From Polytrichum commune (Eukaryota; Streptophyta; Polytrichopsida; Polytrichales; Polytrichaceae): 64,000 nucleotides of DNA. The stretch is from positions 6,200,001 through 6,264,000 of the forward strand of contig OX485803.1 of the NCBI GenBank assembly GCA_950295325.1, written 5' to 3'. Of this stretch, positions 11,963 to 23,030 are shown piece by piece. A program made the translations under genes and the position numbers. The first letter of the stretch is position 1. Each line of letters begins with the position of its first letter. The notes under the pieces are model-generated. The model was not told the origin of the DNA, ran no database searches, and saw only the letters and a list, made by a program, of their open reading frames with translations.

Positions 11963-13090
11963 TCACTCCAGCTTGTTATTGTACCACAGAACGCCATTCT
12001 CACCACATTGTTCTACATAAACGCATTCCTTGAACTCTCGCCACAATGCCACAGGCACGGGCGTGGAGTCAAATTGATAGTAGCTCCCCAAAATTGGCTT
12101 GATGGCCTTAGTGGCTTCCTCGGCATGGTAGTGCGGCATCGTTGAAAACATGTGATGGGTTATGTGGGTGTCTGTGATGTGGTGGAAGACATGGTTCAAA
12201 ATTCCATAGTCACGATCCATGGTGGCAAGAGCACCTCGCAACCAATCCCACTCCGAACTGTCATAGTGCGGCAGAGCAGGGTGCGTGTGTTGCAGATATG
12301 TGATCAGCACCAGAAACATGTTGACGATAAGAAGTGGCACAACATACATCTTGAGAAGCCACACAAACCCAAAGGTGGATCCCAGGACATAAAGCCCCGA
12401 CACCACGGTGAGAAGCGCCACATCGCTCACAAAAATGAAGAATTTCTCGCGGTCACTGAAGATCGGGCTCTCAGTGTTGAAATGGGACGCGGGGCGGTCG
12501 TACTTCCTCCCAGAGACATTGAAGGCGAGGTACAATGGCCATCCCAGCAAGAGGGTGACCATAATCTGGAGTACCCGGCCAGGAGGGTGTTGCAAGTACT
12601 TGGAGATGCCACCGAACTGTTCCTTCACCTTTGGGACAAAAACTTCGTCGCGATCCACACTCCCGGTGTTGGAGTGGTGCCTGCGGTGCGAGTATTTCCA
12701 TGAAAAATATGGCACCAGCAACAGTGAGTGGAAAATCAGCCCCACTGTGTCGTCCAACCATTGGTAGTCGCTGAATGCATGATGGCCACACTCATGGGCA
12801 ATCACCCAAACTCCTGTTGCAACGCACCCAGCGACTACCCAGTAAGCACACCATAGAACCCAGTTCAGCACTCCCTCGTACACGAAGAATTTCGTAGAAT
12901 ATGCAGCAAGGCTGATGATGGCGAGGTCCCAAAGTAAGTAGGAGAACGACGTGGCCACTGATCGGTTGAAGCAGTGGGGAGGAATGGCCTTCTTCAGCTG
13001 TCCAATTGTGAAGGGCGGTTTGCTTGAGGGTGCTCTCTCGGCCAGTCTGGTTGTCTCGTCAGTCATCGACGCCCTTCCTCCCTTCCCCAT
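11963..13090 (-). CDS. FAD2: Delta-12 oleate desaturase, ER type (FAD2-like)
   Basis: A single uninterrupted 375-aa protein, close to the usual plant FAD2 length of about 380. FAD2 introduces the delta-12 double bond into oleoyl groups on phosphatidylcholine in the ER membrane, using cytochrome b5. All three histidine boxes are present: HECGHH (99-104), HRRHH (135-139) and HITHH (309-313), the last a variant of the usual HVAHH. Hydrophobic segments at about 50-70, 78-97, 115-130, 175-192, 218-240 and 244-265 fit a polytopic membrane enzyme. The C-terminus is WYNNKLE: the family's aromatic ER-retrieval signal YNNKL is there but followed by one extra glutamate. The start MGKGGR agrees with the MG-GGR opening of known FAD2 proteins. 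The coding region has no intron, as usual for the family; relatives often carry an intron in the 5' UTR, which could lie in 13100-14400. A divergent bifunctional or acetylenase-type FAD2 cannot be excluded. Confidence 0.95.
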   Translation of the reverse strand: MGKGGRASMTDETTRLAERAPSSKPPFTIGQLKKAIPPHCFNRSVATSFSYLLWDLAIISLAAYSTKFFVYEGVLNWVLWCAYWVVAGCVATGVWVIAHECGHHAFSDYQWLDDTVGLIFHSLLLVPYFSWKYSHRRHHSNTGSVDRDEVFVPKVKEQFGGISKYLQHPPGRVLQIMVTLLLGWPLYLAFNVSGRKYDRPASHFNTESPIFSDREKFFIFVSDVALLTVVSGLYVLGSTFGFVWLLKMYVVPLLIVNMFLVLITYLQHTHPALPHYDSSEWDWLRGALATMDRDYGILNHVFHHITDTHITHHMFSTMPHYHAEEATKAIKPILGSYYQFDSTPVPVALWREFKECVYVEQCGENGVLWYNNKLE

Positions 13091-13149
13091 CTTTAAAGGT
13101 TACTCAGGACCGCAGAGTACTAACTTCCAAAGAAAATTAGTCGCCCTTG

Positions 13150-13940
13150 ATGCACCTGCCAAGATAAACACCATCATCAGCATCAATGCAAAGCAAGCAT
13201 GTCCCCCAGAAACTCAAAAGTGAGTCCCCTCTGCAAGGAATTTGAGCCTTCCTGCGAATACTGTCCTCACCGATTCCTACACCATGTCAATCATGCACCT
13301 TCCATTAATAGAAAGACTCGTTCACTTTGTAGTTTCACTAATTCATTCCCCTGCTCTTTTCTAGATTCCTAACACTCATCCTGTGTGAACTTCGCTCGAA
13401 GTTGATAGCCCTCCAAGTACGCGTTCGCCTTGAGATTGACTAATGAGAACGCGTGCGGGAGCTACGGTCAAAAAACTTGTTGATAAAGCCCTCTTCAAGA
13501 CCGCATGTGGCTGACGCTTCCCTGCCGCACTCTCAATGTGCATAGGCAGACACAACGTTGTTGCTGCTACCACTAGCCAGCATCACCACCGTCAATGCAA
13601 GGCAAGCATGTCCCTTAGTATACTCGGAGATATTACTTTATGCGAGGAATTCAAACCTTCCCACGTTTTCTTCCTCGTCATTTCCTATTCCCTGCGCTTC
13701 AGCTTCCTTTGACTCCCCTCCTTCATTCTAAATTCCAATGACTCATCCTGTATGAACATTGCCCAAAGTTGATCGCCTTACGGCTTATGTATTCGCCTTG
13801 GAATTTTCTAATGTTAGCAACATCTCTGCACTGCGGGAGCTATAATACACCCAATAAGCAAGCCCTCTTCAAAACCATGAATGTGACTAGCACTTCCTTG
13901 CCGCACATACCAACGCTGTTGCTACCACTAGGCACCTTCT
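13150..13940 (-). repeat. Imperfect tandem duplication (about 409 bp) upstream of FAD2
   Basis: Shared landmarks recur at a spacing of about 400 bp: GCAAGCATGTCCC (13193 and 13602), ACTCATCCTGTRTGAAC, GCGGGAGCTA, AAGCCCTCTTCAA and GTTGCTRCTACCACTAG. The units have diverged by substitutions and small indels. They lie immediately upstream of the FAD2 start codon on its strand, so they occupy its promoter, 5' UTR or leader intron. Confidence 0.85.
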
Positions 13941-14061
13941 GGCGCCAGTGAGCAAATTCTTGATTAGCGGTAATAGGTATGCCCACACGAAACGAAAACC
14001 ACCCAAAAGCTGTCCAAGAATGTGATTACATGTCTCGCCCCACTACCGCGTCTCATTGAGC

Positions 14062-14145
14062 ATGGCTTCTCCCGTATCATTGAGCTACTACAACCTACCT
14101 GGCGTGAATGTGCAAAACTGCTCCTCTCCCACAGCTGGGAATAAG
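14062..14145 (+). CDS. Possible first coding exon of an unidentified plus-strand gene
   Basis: An ATG at 14062 opens a 28-codon frame starting MASPVSLSYYNLPG, rich in Ser/Asn and poor in acidic residues. It ends at a good splice donor (AAG then GTGAGG). This looks like a short targeting-peptide exon, but I could not find a downstream exon with a recognisable domain. It may also be chance sequence inside the FAD2 upstream region. Confidence 0.2.
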
Positions 14146-14275
14146 GTGAGGCTTAGGACGACCGCCGCGGTATGGTTTTTCTACAGTCTGGACCCTAGAT
14201 CAACAAAATTCGTCCCTCTCCTTGGCCACAAGTCAATCAGACCATGACGTAATCTTCTCAATTGTTGATTTGACT

Positions 14276-14304
14276 CACTCTCTCTCTCTCTCTCTCTCTC
14301 TCTC
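14276..14304. repeat. (TC)n microsatellite
   Basis: Uninterrupted TC dinucleotide run. On the minus strand it is a GA run in the FAD2 upstream region, a class often found in plant 5' UTRs. Confidence 0.95.
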
Positions 14305-15459
14305 AAGCTCACCTTTCGATAGCCACTTGTGACCCACAAAAAACCGACAATGCAGGGGCGCGCAGCACTAGAGTAAAGAGATCACCACGTCACGACCTCG
14401 GCACCTGCGACACAACACAAACACAAAAAATCATCCACGCAATCCAGTGAACCTTCCACTTGAAAACACTCGCACACAACTCTCTCCGCAGATCCCCGCA
14501 CCGTTCCACAAATACACAACTCTACCCATGACCACATGCCCCTCATTCTCACCAACGATCTGTACACCTCCCGGCTTACTGAATTGCAGCAGCCGATTCA
14601 ACTCCACCCCAACAACTCAAAGCAAAACCCCACAACATTGAGGAGGCCATCAATCATACAACCACACACATCTCTCCCACCACTTCCACGCCTCCTCTCC
14701 TCTCCACTCCCTCACTCACCTGAACCAAGACAAATACAATCACAAACTGAAACTCCGCAAACGAGAGGAAACCGATGACATGGGGGACAGAATGCCACCA
14801 AAATCTCTGCACCTCCCGAATTGGAACTCCACTGCACGCAAGAACACCACAATAACCGAAGAGGAACCTACAACATTGAAAAGGTCGCTTCTCTGTCCAC
14901 TCCCTCACTCACCTGACCCGAGAGGAATGCTGTGGACAGAGACCCCGCAAATGAGGGGAGTCGAACTAAACAAGGCCAGAATGCAGGGAACCAAAGCTAA
15001 TGCGGCGAAGAACGCACCTAGATGGATCGAGTCGAATGAGCAAGGGGCGATTATTGCAAAGGGGGCAGCGAGGGGCGGCAATTGTAGAGCCAGTACGGTA
15101 AGCGAGGAGAAGGACGCCCCCCGCCCTGTGTGATGTGGCCCTTCCCCTCAACCAAGGCGAATGCAAGTGAATCGGGGGGAGCCCAACTAGACAGATGAGG
15201 GCCACAAACAAGAGCGAGTGACGAGCGACACAGCAATGCGAGTGGGAAATGGGAGGGCGGGCGGAGCGAGGGAGGCGTGCGTGCGAGTCGCCGCCTGCCT
15301 GCCGGAGTGGGCGGGGACGACGAGGGGAGGAAGGAGACCAGGGCTACGTAGCCTGTTGGTTAAGTAGCCTTTTCGTTAGGTAGCCTGGGGGTTGGTAACG
15401 GGACAGTGGTATTGGTAATACGTAAATGCATGAGGGGAGTGCAATAAGGGGAATATTAG
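14305..15459. promoter_or_regulatory. GC- and CpG-richer island upstream of FAD2
   Basis: No convincing gene. From about 14960 to 15345 the sequence is clearly richer in G+C and CpG than its surroundings, then drops back to AT-rich repeat DNA. It contains three short repeats of GTAGCCT (about 15347-15385). It could be the promoter or a non-coding first exon of FAD2, about 2 kb from the start codon, but no TATA box or splice pair was pinned down. Confidence 0.25.
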
Positions 15460-15611
15460 CCCACCCATACTCACTGGTGCGGGTCACCAATGAACGGTGA
15501 GTATCAGCATTGGTTGTAACCAGTGACTCTTATTGGCTAAACCAATTCTAAAAGTGGCCCCTGCTAGTAGGAATCGTTCACTGGTGGTCCACATGAGTAA
15601 GTGTGAGTGGG
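15460..15611. mobile_element. MITE of about 152 bp with long inverted repeats
   Basis: The left end CCCACCCATACTCACTGGTG and the right end, whose reverse complement starts CCCACTCACACTTACT, are imperfect inverted repeats. The similarity continues into CACCAATGAACG and its mate CGTTCACTGGTG, about 40-45 bp per arm. No target duplication is clear and there is no coding capacity. Confidence 0.65.
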
Positions 15612-15861
15612 TTGTAAAGGGTTGCTTATCATGAAGTCGTCCCTTGCTCCCCTAAAATATGTATGTGAGTGGCCATTGAACTTTGCCCGGGACCACGTCG
15701 GTTTACATCAAGGAAAGAATGTAAGAGTGACCATGGAGCTTGGAGTCTTCAAGAGGCTTGTTTTCAAACCTACATTATTCAAGTGAAGGCCACACACGTC
15801 CATAACCGGAGGTTTCCACAAAAAATATTGTCTCGGACCAGAATGGTGCAACCGGATGTTT

Positions 15862-16276
15862 CATAACGTTATGCAACCATGTGGGTCGGTTCCATGACCA
15901 TGGAATATGTCAATTATATTTTGTGGGTCCCTCGAACAAGCTGGGAATGTTTTGTTTATTATTTCCAAATTCAGGTTGAATTTGGAAATTTGGGTGGAGT
16001 TGTGTTCCCGGCACTATGCACAAGAAACACTGTGCATCCCAAGAATATTCGCACGAAACATTGTTCATCCCAATGGCATTCCCTCTTATTTCCATAAATA
16101 GAAAAAACTATCATTGAAAATACCAACACTATCCAAAATGTTCTTACTGTTCAAACCGGCATTAATCATTATTCGTACCGGCGTCAGTTTCATCCCATGA
16201 AGGTAATATAAGTGGAGGCCCAAGCCAAATGTTAAATATAGAATGGAACACAACCATGCAATTGAATAATGTTATG
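15862..16276 (+). mobile_element. Dispersed MITE with CATAAC..GTTATG ends (copy 1)
   Basis: This segment aligns in the same orientation with 59338-59772. Shared blocks include GGAATATGTCAATTATATT, TACCGGCGTCA and CACAACCATGCAA. The ends are imperfect inverted repeats (CATAACGTTATGCAACCATG against GTTGCATGGTT or close variants). Small ORFs inside are not genes. Confidence 0.75.
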
Positions 16277-17167
16277 TTGAAACTTGGGGGACCACACTAC
16301 ATGTGTAAATGAGCCGCCGTTTTCATTAGTTTGGTGACACCCACCTCAAAGATGACTACTTTACAAAAATGATCAAAACATCAATTTCAAACATCTAAGA
16401 TCCAATCTTGAATTCTTATTTGCTCCCAAAATGATGGGCCGTGTTTTCTCCCCACCGTTTTTAAAGAGCTTGCAGTCTAATTGGGAGGCAAATCCCCATT
16501 CCCAGTTGCCAATTCAATGCATAATCAACTTTTTATTTAGCTCCTAGAATGCTAGGAAGGTGGCATTAATGGGGGAAACCAACAAGTTCAAAACATGTGT
16601 GCCATTCTTCCCTTCATTATCATGGTCCAATGGGTTTTGCAACAAGAGAGGAAAAACATGTTCTCTTGTTGCAAAAGTTAGGGGATCATGGCAAAGAAAT
16701 GCAAAAGTTAGGTGTTTGTGTTCTCTATAATGCACTCCCCTGAATGCAGTACCAAACATAAAGGTCTAATGACAGATTTCAACGACTCTAATTGGCCATA
16801 GAAACGTCATGCACTTTGAAATGTGTGAGGTGCAGTTCAAAATGAAGGGTACCTCAGCTTACAAAGGGAAATTCGGCTTGGGACCTCATGTATTACTAGG
16901 GTGCCCCGTGAGGTGAAGGGAAGTGAAATCTCATATTGGGAGCATCCCAAAGATATCGACAACTAAAGGTAGGTCGGGCGGCTTGTATGTAGAGTGGGTG
17001 GGCAAGGGTTGCAAAGGTATTGGGAGTCGTGCAAAGGAGAGGGTGCCTTGGAAGCCGTGTCGGAGGAGTGGGGTTCATGGACATTGTCTTCATAATTAAC
17101 ATATGTCCTTCAATTCCAAAATGCTTGATGATCTCATGTTGTATAGAAATAAAATTTTCTCTTAGTC
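16277..17167. other. AT-rich intergenic, no gene seen
   Basis: The only notable item is a perfect 15-bp hairpin at 16635-16649 with 16662-16676 (12-nt loop). The ORFs at 16544-16759 and 16896-17102 have no recognisable domain. Confidence 0.4.
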
Positions 17168-17316
17168 CATAACATCATTACTCAACTGATGAGTTGTGCT
17201 CATGGGCCCATCAATAGATACAAGAATTGAAACTCTAGATGCCGGAATCCTATTGCTTCATACTAAATCTCAAGTCAAGACAGTTGAACACAACTCATCA
17301 GCCGAGTAATGTTATG
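17168..17316. mobile_element. MITE of about 149 bp, CATAACATYACTC inverted repeats
   Basis: The left end CATAACATCATTACTCAACT, continuing into GATGAGTTGTG, mirrors the right end CACAACTCATCAGCCGAGTA then ATGTTATG, about 30 bp per arm. The terminal CATAACAT resembles the ends of two other families here, so one transposase may have mobilised all of them. Confidence 0.7.
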
Positions 17317-17439
17317 TCCACCCTCACATTGATACGTAATAAAAGAAGCGACTTCAAACACATTCTACAACAGTGATGTTCTATCACTTCTCCGCTCAAA
17401 CACAAAAGATAAGTCAAATAGCACAGTAAATGACTTGCA

Positions 17440-17555
17440 TGACATTATTCATATCCATATTGAGTCTGAATGTGGAAAATATCCAAGAATATTCCGTGAA
17501 TAATGTCAGTCCCACATAATATTGTTATAGATCTGAATAATGTTATCTGAAACAC
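17440..17555. mobile_element. Short MITE, ATTATTCA inverted repeats
   Basis: A diverged palindromic element of about 115 bp: CATTATTCATATCCATATTG at the left against GATCTGAATAATGTTAT at the right. It is related to the better-preserved 28275-28424 element. Confidence 0.55.
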
Positions 17556-17850
17556 ATAAACTTTCTCAATGTTTTATCAAATTGTACCCATAGGTTCATA
17601 TGTTAGGAAGCCGGCTATTATCCCAAATCTCAGTTGAAGGTACATATGATCAATAACTCATTGAAGTCAAGTGTGTCAAGTGAGTGATAACCAACACAGA
17701 TTGCTTAATTGAGTAATGAACTTTATGCATGGCTTATGTGAGGGTCTCAGCTGGCCACACAGACGTTCTTCATTTTGGATAAACATCAAAATGGCAAAGG
17801 TAAGAAATTGTTGGGAAAGGTTACAGGAGCTCAGGAAGTGAGAAAGGAAG

Positions 17851-18082
17851 AGAGGGAATTATTGCATACGAGCGTATTTCTCATCCATTCAACATAAAAA
17901 CTTGATCTGCTATAGATTGGTGGTTGATTTGTCTCTAATGACTTGGATTAGATTAATTTGGGGTTTTTTAAGCTAATTCCATAATCAAATCAACTATAAT
18001 AGTGAACTCCGGGCTGCATATTACTTCAAGACTTCCGTGGTGGATGAATGAGAGGTACGCTCGTATGTGACAATTCCCCTCT
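17851..18082 (+). mobile_element. MITE with GAGGGAATT..TACGAGCGTA ends (copy 1)
   Basis: The left end AGAGGGAATTATTGCATACG, then AGCG, and the right end CGCTCGTATGTGACAATTCC, then CCTCT, are inverted repeats of about 40 bp. They bracket 232 bp with an internal CTCCGGGCTGCATATTACTTC. A second copy lies at 56336-56572. Isolated end fragments with GGTACGCTCGTATGT or similar occur near 31090-31130 and 57656-57695. Confidence 0.75.
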
Positions 18083-19231
18083 ATGTGTGAGAAGGTAGCA
18101 CCACTCTAACTTCCAAATTCTAATTTCCAAGCCAGAATCCTATCTTCAGACGTTACATTGTGTAGATAGTTTCATAGCTCCAAGGAAGTGCACCCAATCA
18201 CCAACGTCTACTCACTATGTGGACCCAATTTATTCTCCATCTCTGATATTTTCTCCTTTAACCCAAGATGAAAGAACGTTCATTTACATTTAATTTGAAA
18301 CTTGAAGAACAATCTTACTTATTACAAAGAGCACCATGTTACTTACAAATCATTGAAGCATATTTCCATCCGTTAATGCACTTTTGCCTTGATGTGTGAT
18401 TCATGGGACGCCCAAGTCCTTCCCTCTCACCCAAGTCCTTAGCTCCTACTGAAAGGTGGCCATGCATGGATGGGAAAATGCACTTGGGTCGTCTAATCTA
18501 GTGTAGGCTAAGGTTTTCTTTCTCTCTCTCTTTCTTTCTTTCTTTCTTTTGGGGGGGGGGGGAGCCCCTTGTATCATTTGAGACACATATTTCATCCAAG
18601 CATTCCCAATGAGAACTAAAGCTTAATTAGGACTAAATGCAAGACCCATACTTTGGAGAAAGGTACGAGCACAAGAGGACGCCATGGTGGGGGCTTGAAA
18701 CCATGCCCCTCAATGCTTTAGGCATGTCCTTCACTAGCCACCAACACAATTCCTAGCTTGTTGACATCCCTCACCCTTAACTTTCACTTAAAAGTGTGAG
18801 AGGAGGGCTCAGGGGCTCCAACATGAACCTCATGACACTCCATCGGGAGCTTTTTTATTGCACTTCATAATTCATGGAGGCCCAATATCGTTCATGATTG
18901 TTGGATTTTGTCCATGAGTTGATTGACCATGATTAATAACCAACTCGAGTAGGTAGATGACTTGCCAATCTTACAACTCCTCATCCTCTCTTCTCTCGTT
19001 GGTTATCTAGTCCATAATTATTTGGTCTGTGAGGTGCCATTCAGGGTTGGGGAAGAGGATAACTTCCCTAAAACATATCCCTTGTTATCCCTTGCCTTCA
19101 ATCTAAGCCGTAGATCCCACCGCTTGGGGGGCCTAGAGGAGATAGCACCCAAATAGTCATGTTCACTAATCATCTCAGGCCTCCCAGCCCAAGGAGGCTA
19201 GTCCGTAAAACAATAGTAGGTAATGTATTAA
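18083..19231. other. Intergenic, no gene seen
   Basis: It contains a pyrimidine/G-run tract (CT- and CTTT-rich run then about 12 G, near 18520-18562). ORF 18962-19156 has no recognisable domain. Confidence 0.4.
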
Positions 19232-19873
19232 AGGCTACTTCACACACGAGACCGAGAGCCCGTGACCATTGCACTTCAAGCGCTCTCATTGGTGGAAAAA
19301 GGCGGAGCCGGTCCAAGTTTGCTTCACACTACGCTTGAGGGGACCAACGGAGTATGTGAATGCAAGATGGATGTAAAGTCTACATGGATTCTTACATGGC
19401 ATTGAATGGATATGATTTTATGGCCTTTATCATAATTAAACTATTCGTTTTTTCTGAGACTCAGACATTAAACGTCCCAGCTGAAGGCAAGCTTGCTTTT
19501 TCTTCTGGGCCGGACAAAGTAAAGGGTGCAAGAGAGTGGGTGCAACAAATATACGTTTCATGGTCACTTAGATTATTTTCAAAAACCATCTCTTGGAGGT
19601 AGGTCTAACACAAAATCAGGAGACCATGGCACTCCAAATGCTCACAACCATTAATTTATTTTATCTTGTCATGTGTGAGGACCCACATGAATAGAAATTC
19701 ATTGAAATGAGCATTTGGTTGAGGGGCCGGTCACATATGACTTCACACTACACTTAAGGATCTGTGATCACACTACATGATTTTGGAGGTGTGTTGGGAC
19801 GGAATTTGGACACTTTCTTTTGGACTCTCACAACTTCATGGTCATGGCTCTTGGCTCGTGTGTGAAGTGGCCC
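19232..19873 (+). mobile_element. PIF/Harbinger-like non-autonomous element, 642 bp, TAA duplication (copy 1)
   Basis: The ends are inverted repeats of the form GGCTACTTCACACACGAG and CTCGTGTGTGAAGTGGCCC, flanked by TAA on both sides (19229-19231 and 19874-19876). The 3-bp TWA duplication is the hallmark of PIF/Harbinger elements. A reverse-orientation copy lies at 56579-57071 and a more diverged one at 40286-40640. No transposase is encoded; the ORFs at 19360-19602 and 19777-20001 belong to the repeat. Confidence 0.75.
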
Positions 19874-20124
19874 TAATGGGGAGTGCGTTTGTATTAGACG
19901 GTCTCAATGCCATGGAAATAAGGCCCCCAAGGGTGGGGCCCAAGGGACCTTATTTCCAAAAGTGTCATAGGTCGAGGGACTCACAACATGTAAAGATCTA
20001 GAGAAGTTCTAAATTTTCATATTGCATTCAGAGAAAGCTAGCAAACAATTACGTGGAGTGGTAGTTAAAACCACTACTCCACAGAAACTATCCTTATAAT
20101 GTCATGATCCTTGGTGTAGAGGGC

Positions 20125-20645
20125 GGGAGGGGTAAGCTAGAGGGTTAGAAAACGATGAATGACCACTACCGGTGTAGTAGACTAGGAGTAGAATAATTCT
20201 CGCGTGGACCCAAAGTGGCTAGTTCTAAAATTGATGGCCAAAAAAGGTTGCAGTCATGAGTCGGATGCAATGATAGGCCGGATGCAGTGATAGGCCAAAT
20301 GCAGTGATTGGTTGGATAGGTCTTGTTTCATACAACCTGGCATCACTTTTGGGTGTCATCAATTTAATTGCTTTGTGTGCATTCGTATGCAAAGTAGGAT
20401 ATTTTGATGCTCAAATTAGGGATACTCTATTGTACAAATAGGGTTTGACTTACTTACCTCGTCAGGGAAATGTGTTTGATTGCTTACAAAAAATTAAATT
20501 TCTTACCCAAAAAATTACAAAAAAAACATGCACTCCTCATCATTTTCTCTACTCCATCTCTAAAAAAACATTGCACAAAAGTCAAGCCACTATTTCTAGC
20601 CAAATCAGCTTATTTTCACCATTTTTCATTTTCCTACCTTAAGTG
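20125..20645 (+). repeat. Dispersed repeat, about 0.5 kb (copy 1)
   Basis: It aligns in direct orientation with 25760-26210. Shared blocks include ACGATGAATGACCACTA, TGCATTCGTATGCAA then GTAGGATATTTT, and CTCATCATTTTCTCTACTCC. This copy carries a local expansion of a 17-bp unit (GATGCARTGATAGGCCR) to three units at about 20256-20312, where the other copy has one. The element class is not determined. Confidence 0.7.
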
Positions 20646-22193
20646 CCTTATTATGATCTAATCCTCCAAAACATGGCTTGATTACGGGCCCTACTAGTAG
20701 CTATACTTATGAACCATTTATAATGAAATGAAGGCTATGCTAGTTACGAATTGTGGGAACATGTCAAATTGACATGATATTTGTATGTTCCCAAAAAAAA
20801 CATGCCTCCATTCTTGTATGCTACAAAATTGGCATTGCAATGACCCACCCAAAAAATGCAATAATAATGTTATAGTTCCCTCGACCACAATAGATTCGAA
20901 GCAATCCAAAAAATCTATGCCACACTTAATGAAGTGTGGGAATCATGTACACACTTCATGCCATGAAACATCTACCAAGTTTTGCTTGGAGGCTATTAAA
21001 GCCACACATCCTACTAGAGCTAATCCATGTTGTTCCATTTGGTGCCAAATACAATGGCAAGTGGGTGGTTTCCTTCACCCGTTTTAATATGGTGTTGACG
21101 AGGTACTTGACGCAACTTGAGGATAATTGCTAGTAGTGTGTAAGGGTAACAACTCCAAAGTAGGTTGCTTGTCGCAACACCTATGTGTTGGAGAATGGAA
21201 TTCATGTGCTAGGGAGGTTATTGGAGTACCTAGGTAGCATCGACATGTAACCCACAGTTGGTTCAAGATGAAGAGGAGTGAATGGGTAAAACTTTACCAC
21301 ATTACATCCAGTCGTTGGTCAAAAGCGACAAAAAAACCCACCCATACTGGTGGGAGTTGTCCGCTGGCTATGCCCACTAGCATGTGTGGGCAAGGCATAA
21401 GTTGAGAAATATTTTGTAGCTTCCTCTAAAATGATTGGTCATTATCATGATGTCTTGAACTACAACCAGTAGTTTCTCAAACCCAACATGTCCATCCATA
21501 CATAACTACACTAAATAATCCTTCTAGTGTGGACCACATTAACTTTTTTAAAGCCCACGTTAATTTACATAATGAGAATTAATGTGAGCCACATTAAGCA
21601 TGGATTTCTAATAGCAAATTAAGCATGGGCCACACCACTTTGTTTCTAGAAAGTCAATGTGGGCCACACTACTTTTTTTTGTGCTACTTTTGTCCTATAA
21701 CTAGTACTCACAGTGCTGATCAGAAGTCTTCATGAAGACTCAGGCGAAGTCCCGGGGTTTTGAACCCACATCAATTCCATCTTCACTAGAAAATTAGTGT
21801 TAACCACGCTAACTTCTCACCCACCCCAATAGGACTATATAGTGTGGTGGTCGGTTTTGCCCCGTGCATTGACTTGAAACCCTTTGGCATGGGGCCCATC
21901 AAAGCACCTCCAAGCGAGTATGTAGCTTAGAAGGGACTGATGGTGTGCGATTGCGTGCAAGCGATTGGCTTGTGTGGTTAGTATCGTGTCATAGGTTAGG
22001 CAGTTGTCCCACACTCCCATGCGCTTTGTGCTTCGGTTGTATCACAAGTGGGGCCGTGCGAGCTTTCTCCGCTCGACACGTGTCCAAGACACTTCCGGAT
22101 ATTTCCGGGCTAGGTTTTGAGTTCGGAAGGCAACTAATTAAAGGCCTCGCTTAAAATAAGGTAAAGTGGACCCCAAAGGTTAATATACTCGTG
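20646..22193. other. Intergenic, no gene seen
   Basis: AT-rich DNA with short ORFs only. Scattered CCACATTAA/TTAATGTGG-like motifs around 21530-21670 suggest eroded repeats, but no boundaries could be set. Confidence 0.35.
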
Positions 22194-22775
22194 GCCGGGT
22201 CCAGTGGTGATTTTTCACAAGGTCCCTAACATGTCTAGGGACATGTTCATAAAAAAAAACATTTCCAGTGGACGGGTTCTTAGAAAATGAACCGGTTTTG
22301 GGACGTGTCAAATTCACTTTGGACGGGTTCTAAAAGTAACATTTTTTTTATAAACAGTTTTCCAAAAAAAAAAAATGGTACAAATATCAATTACATTATG
22401 TTATATATGACATGTGAATATAAGCATAATGCAATCAAACCACTAATACCCAATCAAAATATCAATCTTGAAGTGCTTGATTCACCTGCATACATTAATT
22501 CATCAACCACAAAATTTAGAACCTTTTTAACATTATGTCAAAGATTATAATTGAAGGTAAACTTAGTAATTAAATATGAATTAGCATATATAAACATGTT
22601 CAAAATTTTAAAACCAAAGAGCTACTTACCCTTCAAAGAAGTGGATGAATTCTCCTATCCTTCATAACATGATATTCAATATTTTGAGAGAGTGGGATCC
22701 TCTCAAAATAATATTGGCCATTTGGACACCTAAAAGTCATGTTAGGTTGATAAATACTAGATTGTACTTCAAACG

Positions 22776-22935
22776 TGTAGTTTCCATTCAAATGAGAGTA
22801 TGTTAAGCTGGGAAATCGACTCATTCAGGTGGAGTCGACCTAAATGATGACAATATGTTAGTCAATTTAGGTTGAGTCGACCTAAATGAATCGATTTCCC
22901 AGCTTAACGTACTCTCATTTTAATGGAAACTACGG
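22776..22935. repeat. Fold-back inverted repeat inside the hAT element
   Basis: Arms of about 55 bp at 22776-22830 and 22883-22935 (TTAAGCTGGGAAATCGA against TCGATTTCCCAGCTTAA) are almost perfect. The loop contains a second short inverted repeat built on GAGTCGACCT. It is probably a small MITE nested in the hAT copy. Confidence 0.75.
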
Positions 22936-23030
22936 CGGAAACATACTCTACAACTTTCCAGTGGTTTTCATTTCATTCTTGGATTAATAGTTTTCTTTAT
23001 GTACTCTCAATTCACTAGAAAACTCTCATT

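Noticed and set aside
12152-12791. Plus- and minus-strand ORFs overlapping FAD2 (up to 183 codons)
   Set aside because: They are shadows of the desaturase in other frames; the three histidine boxes are only in the 11963-13090 minus frame.
16635-16676. Perfect 15-bp hairpin as a microRNA precursor
   Set aside because: The stem is too short for a plant miRNA precursor and has no extended pairing outside it.
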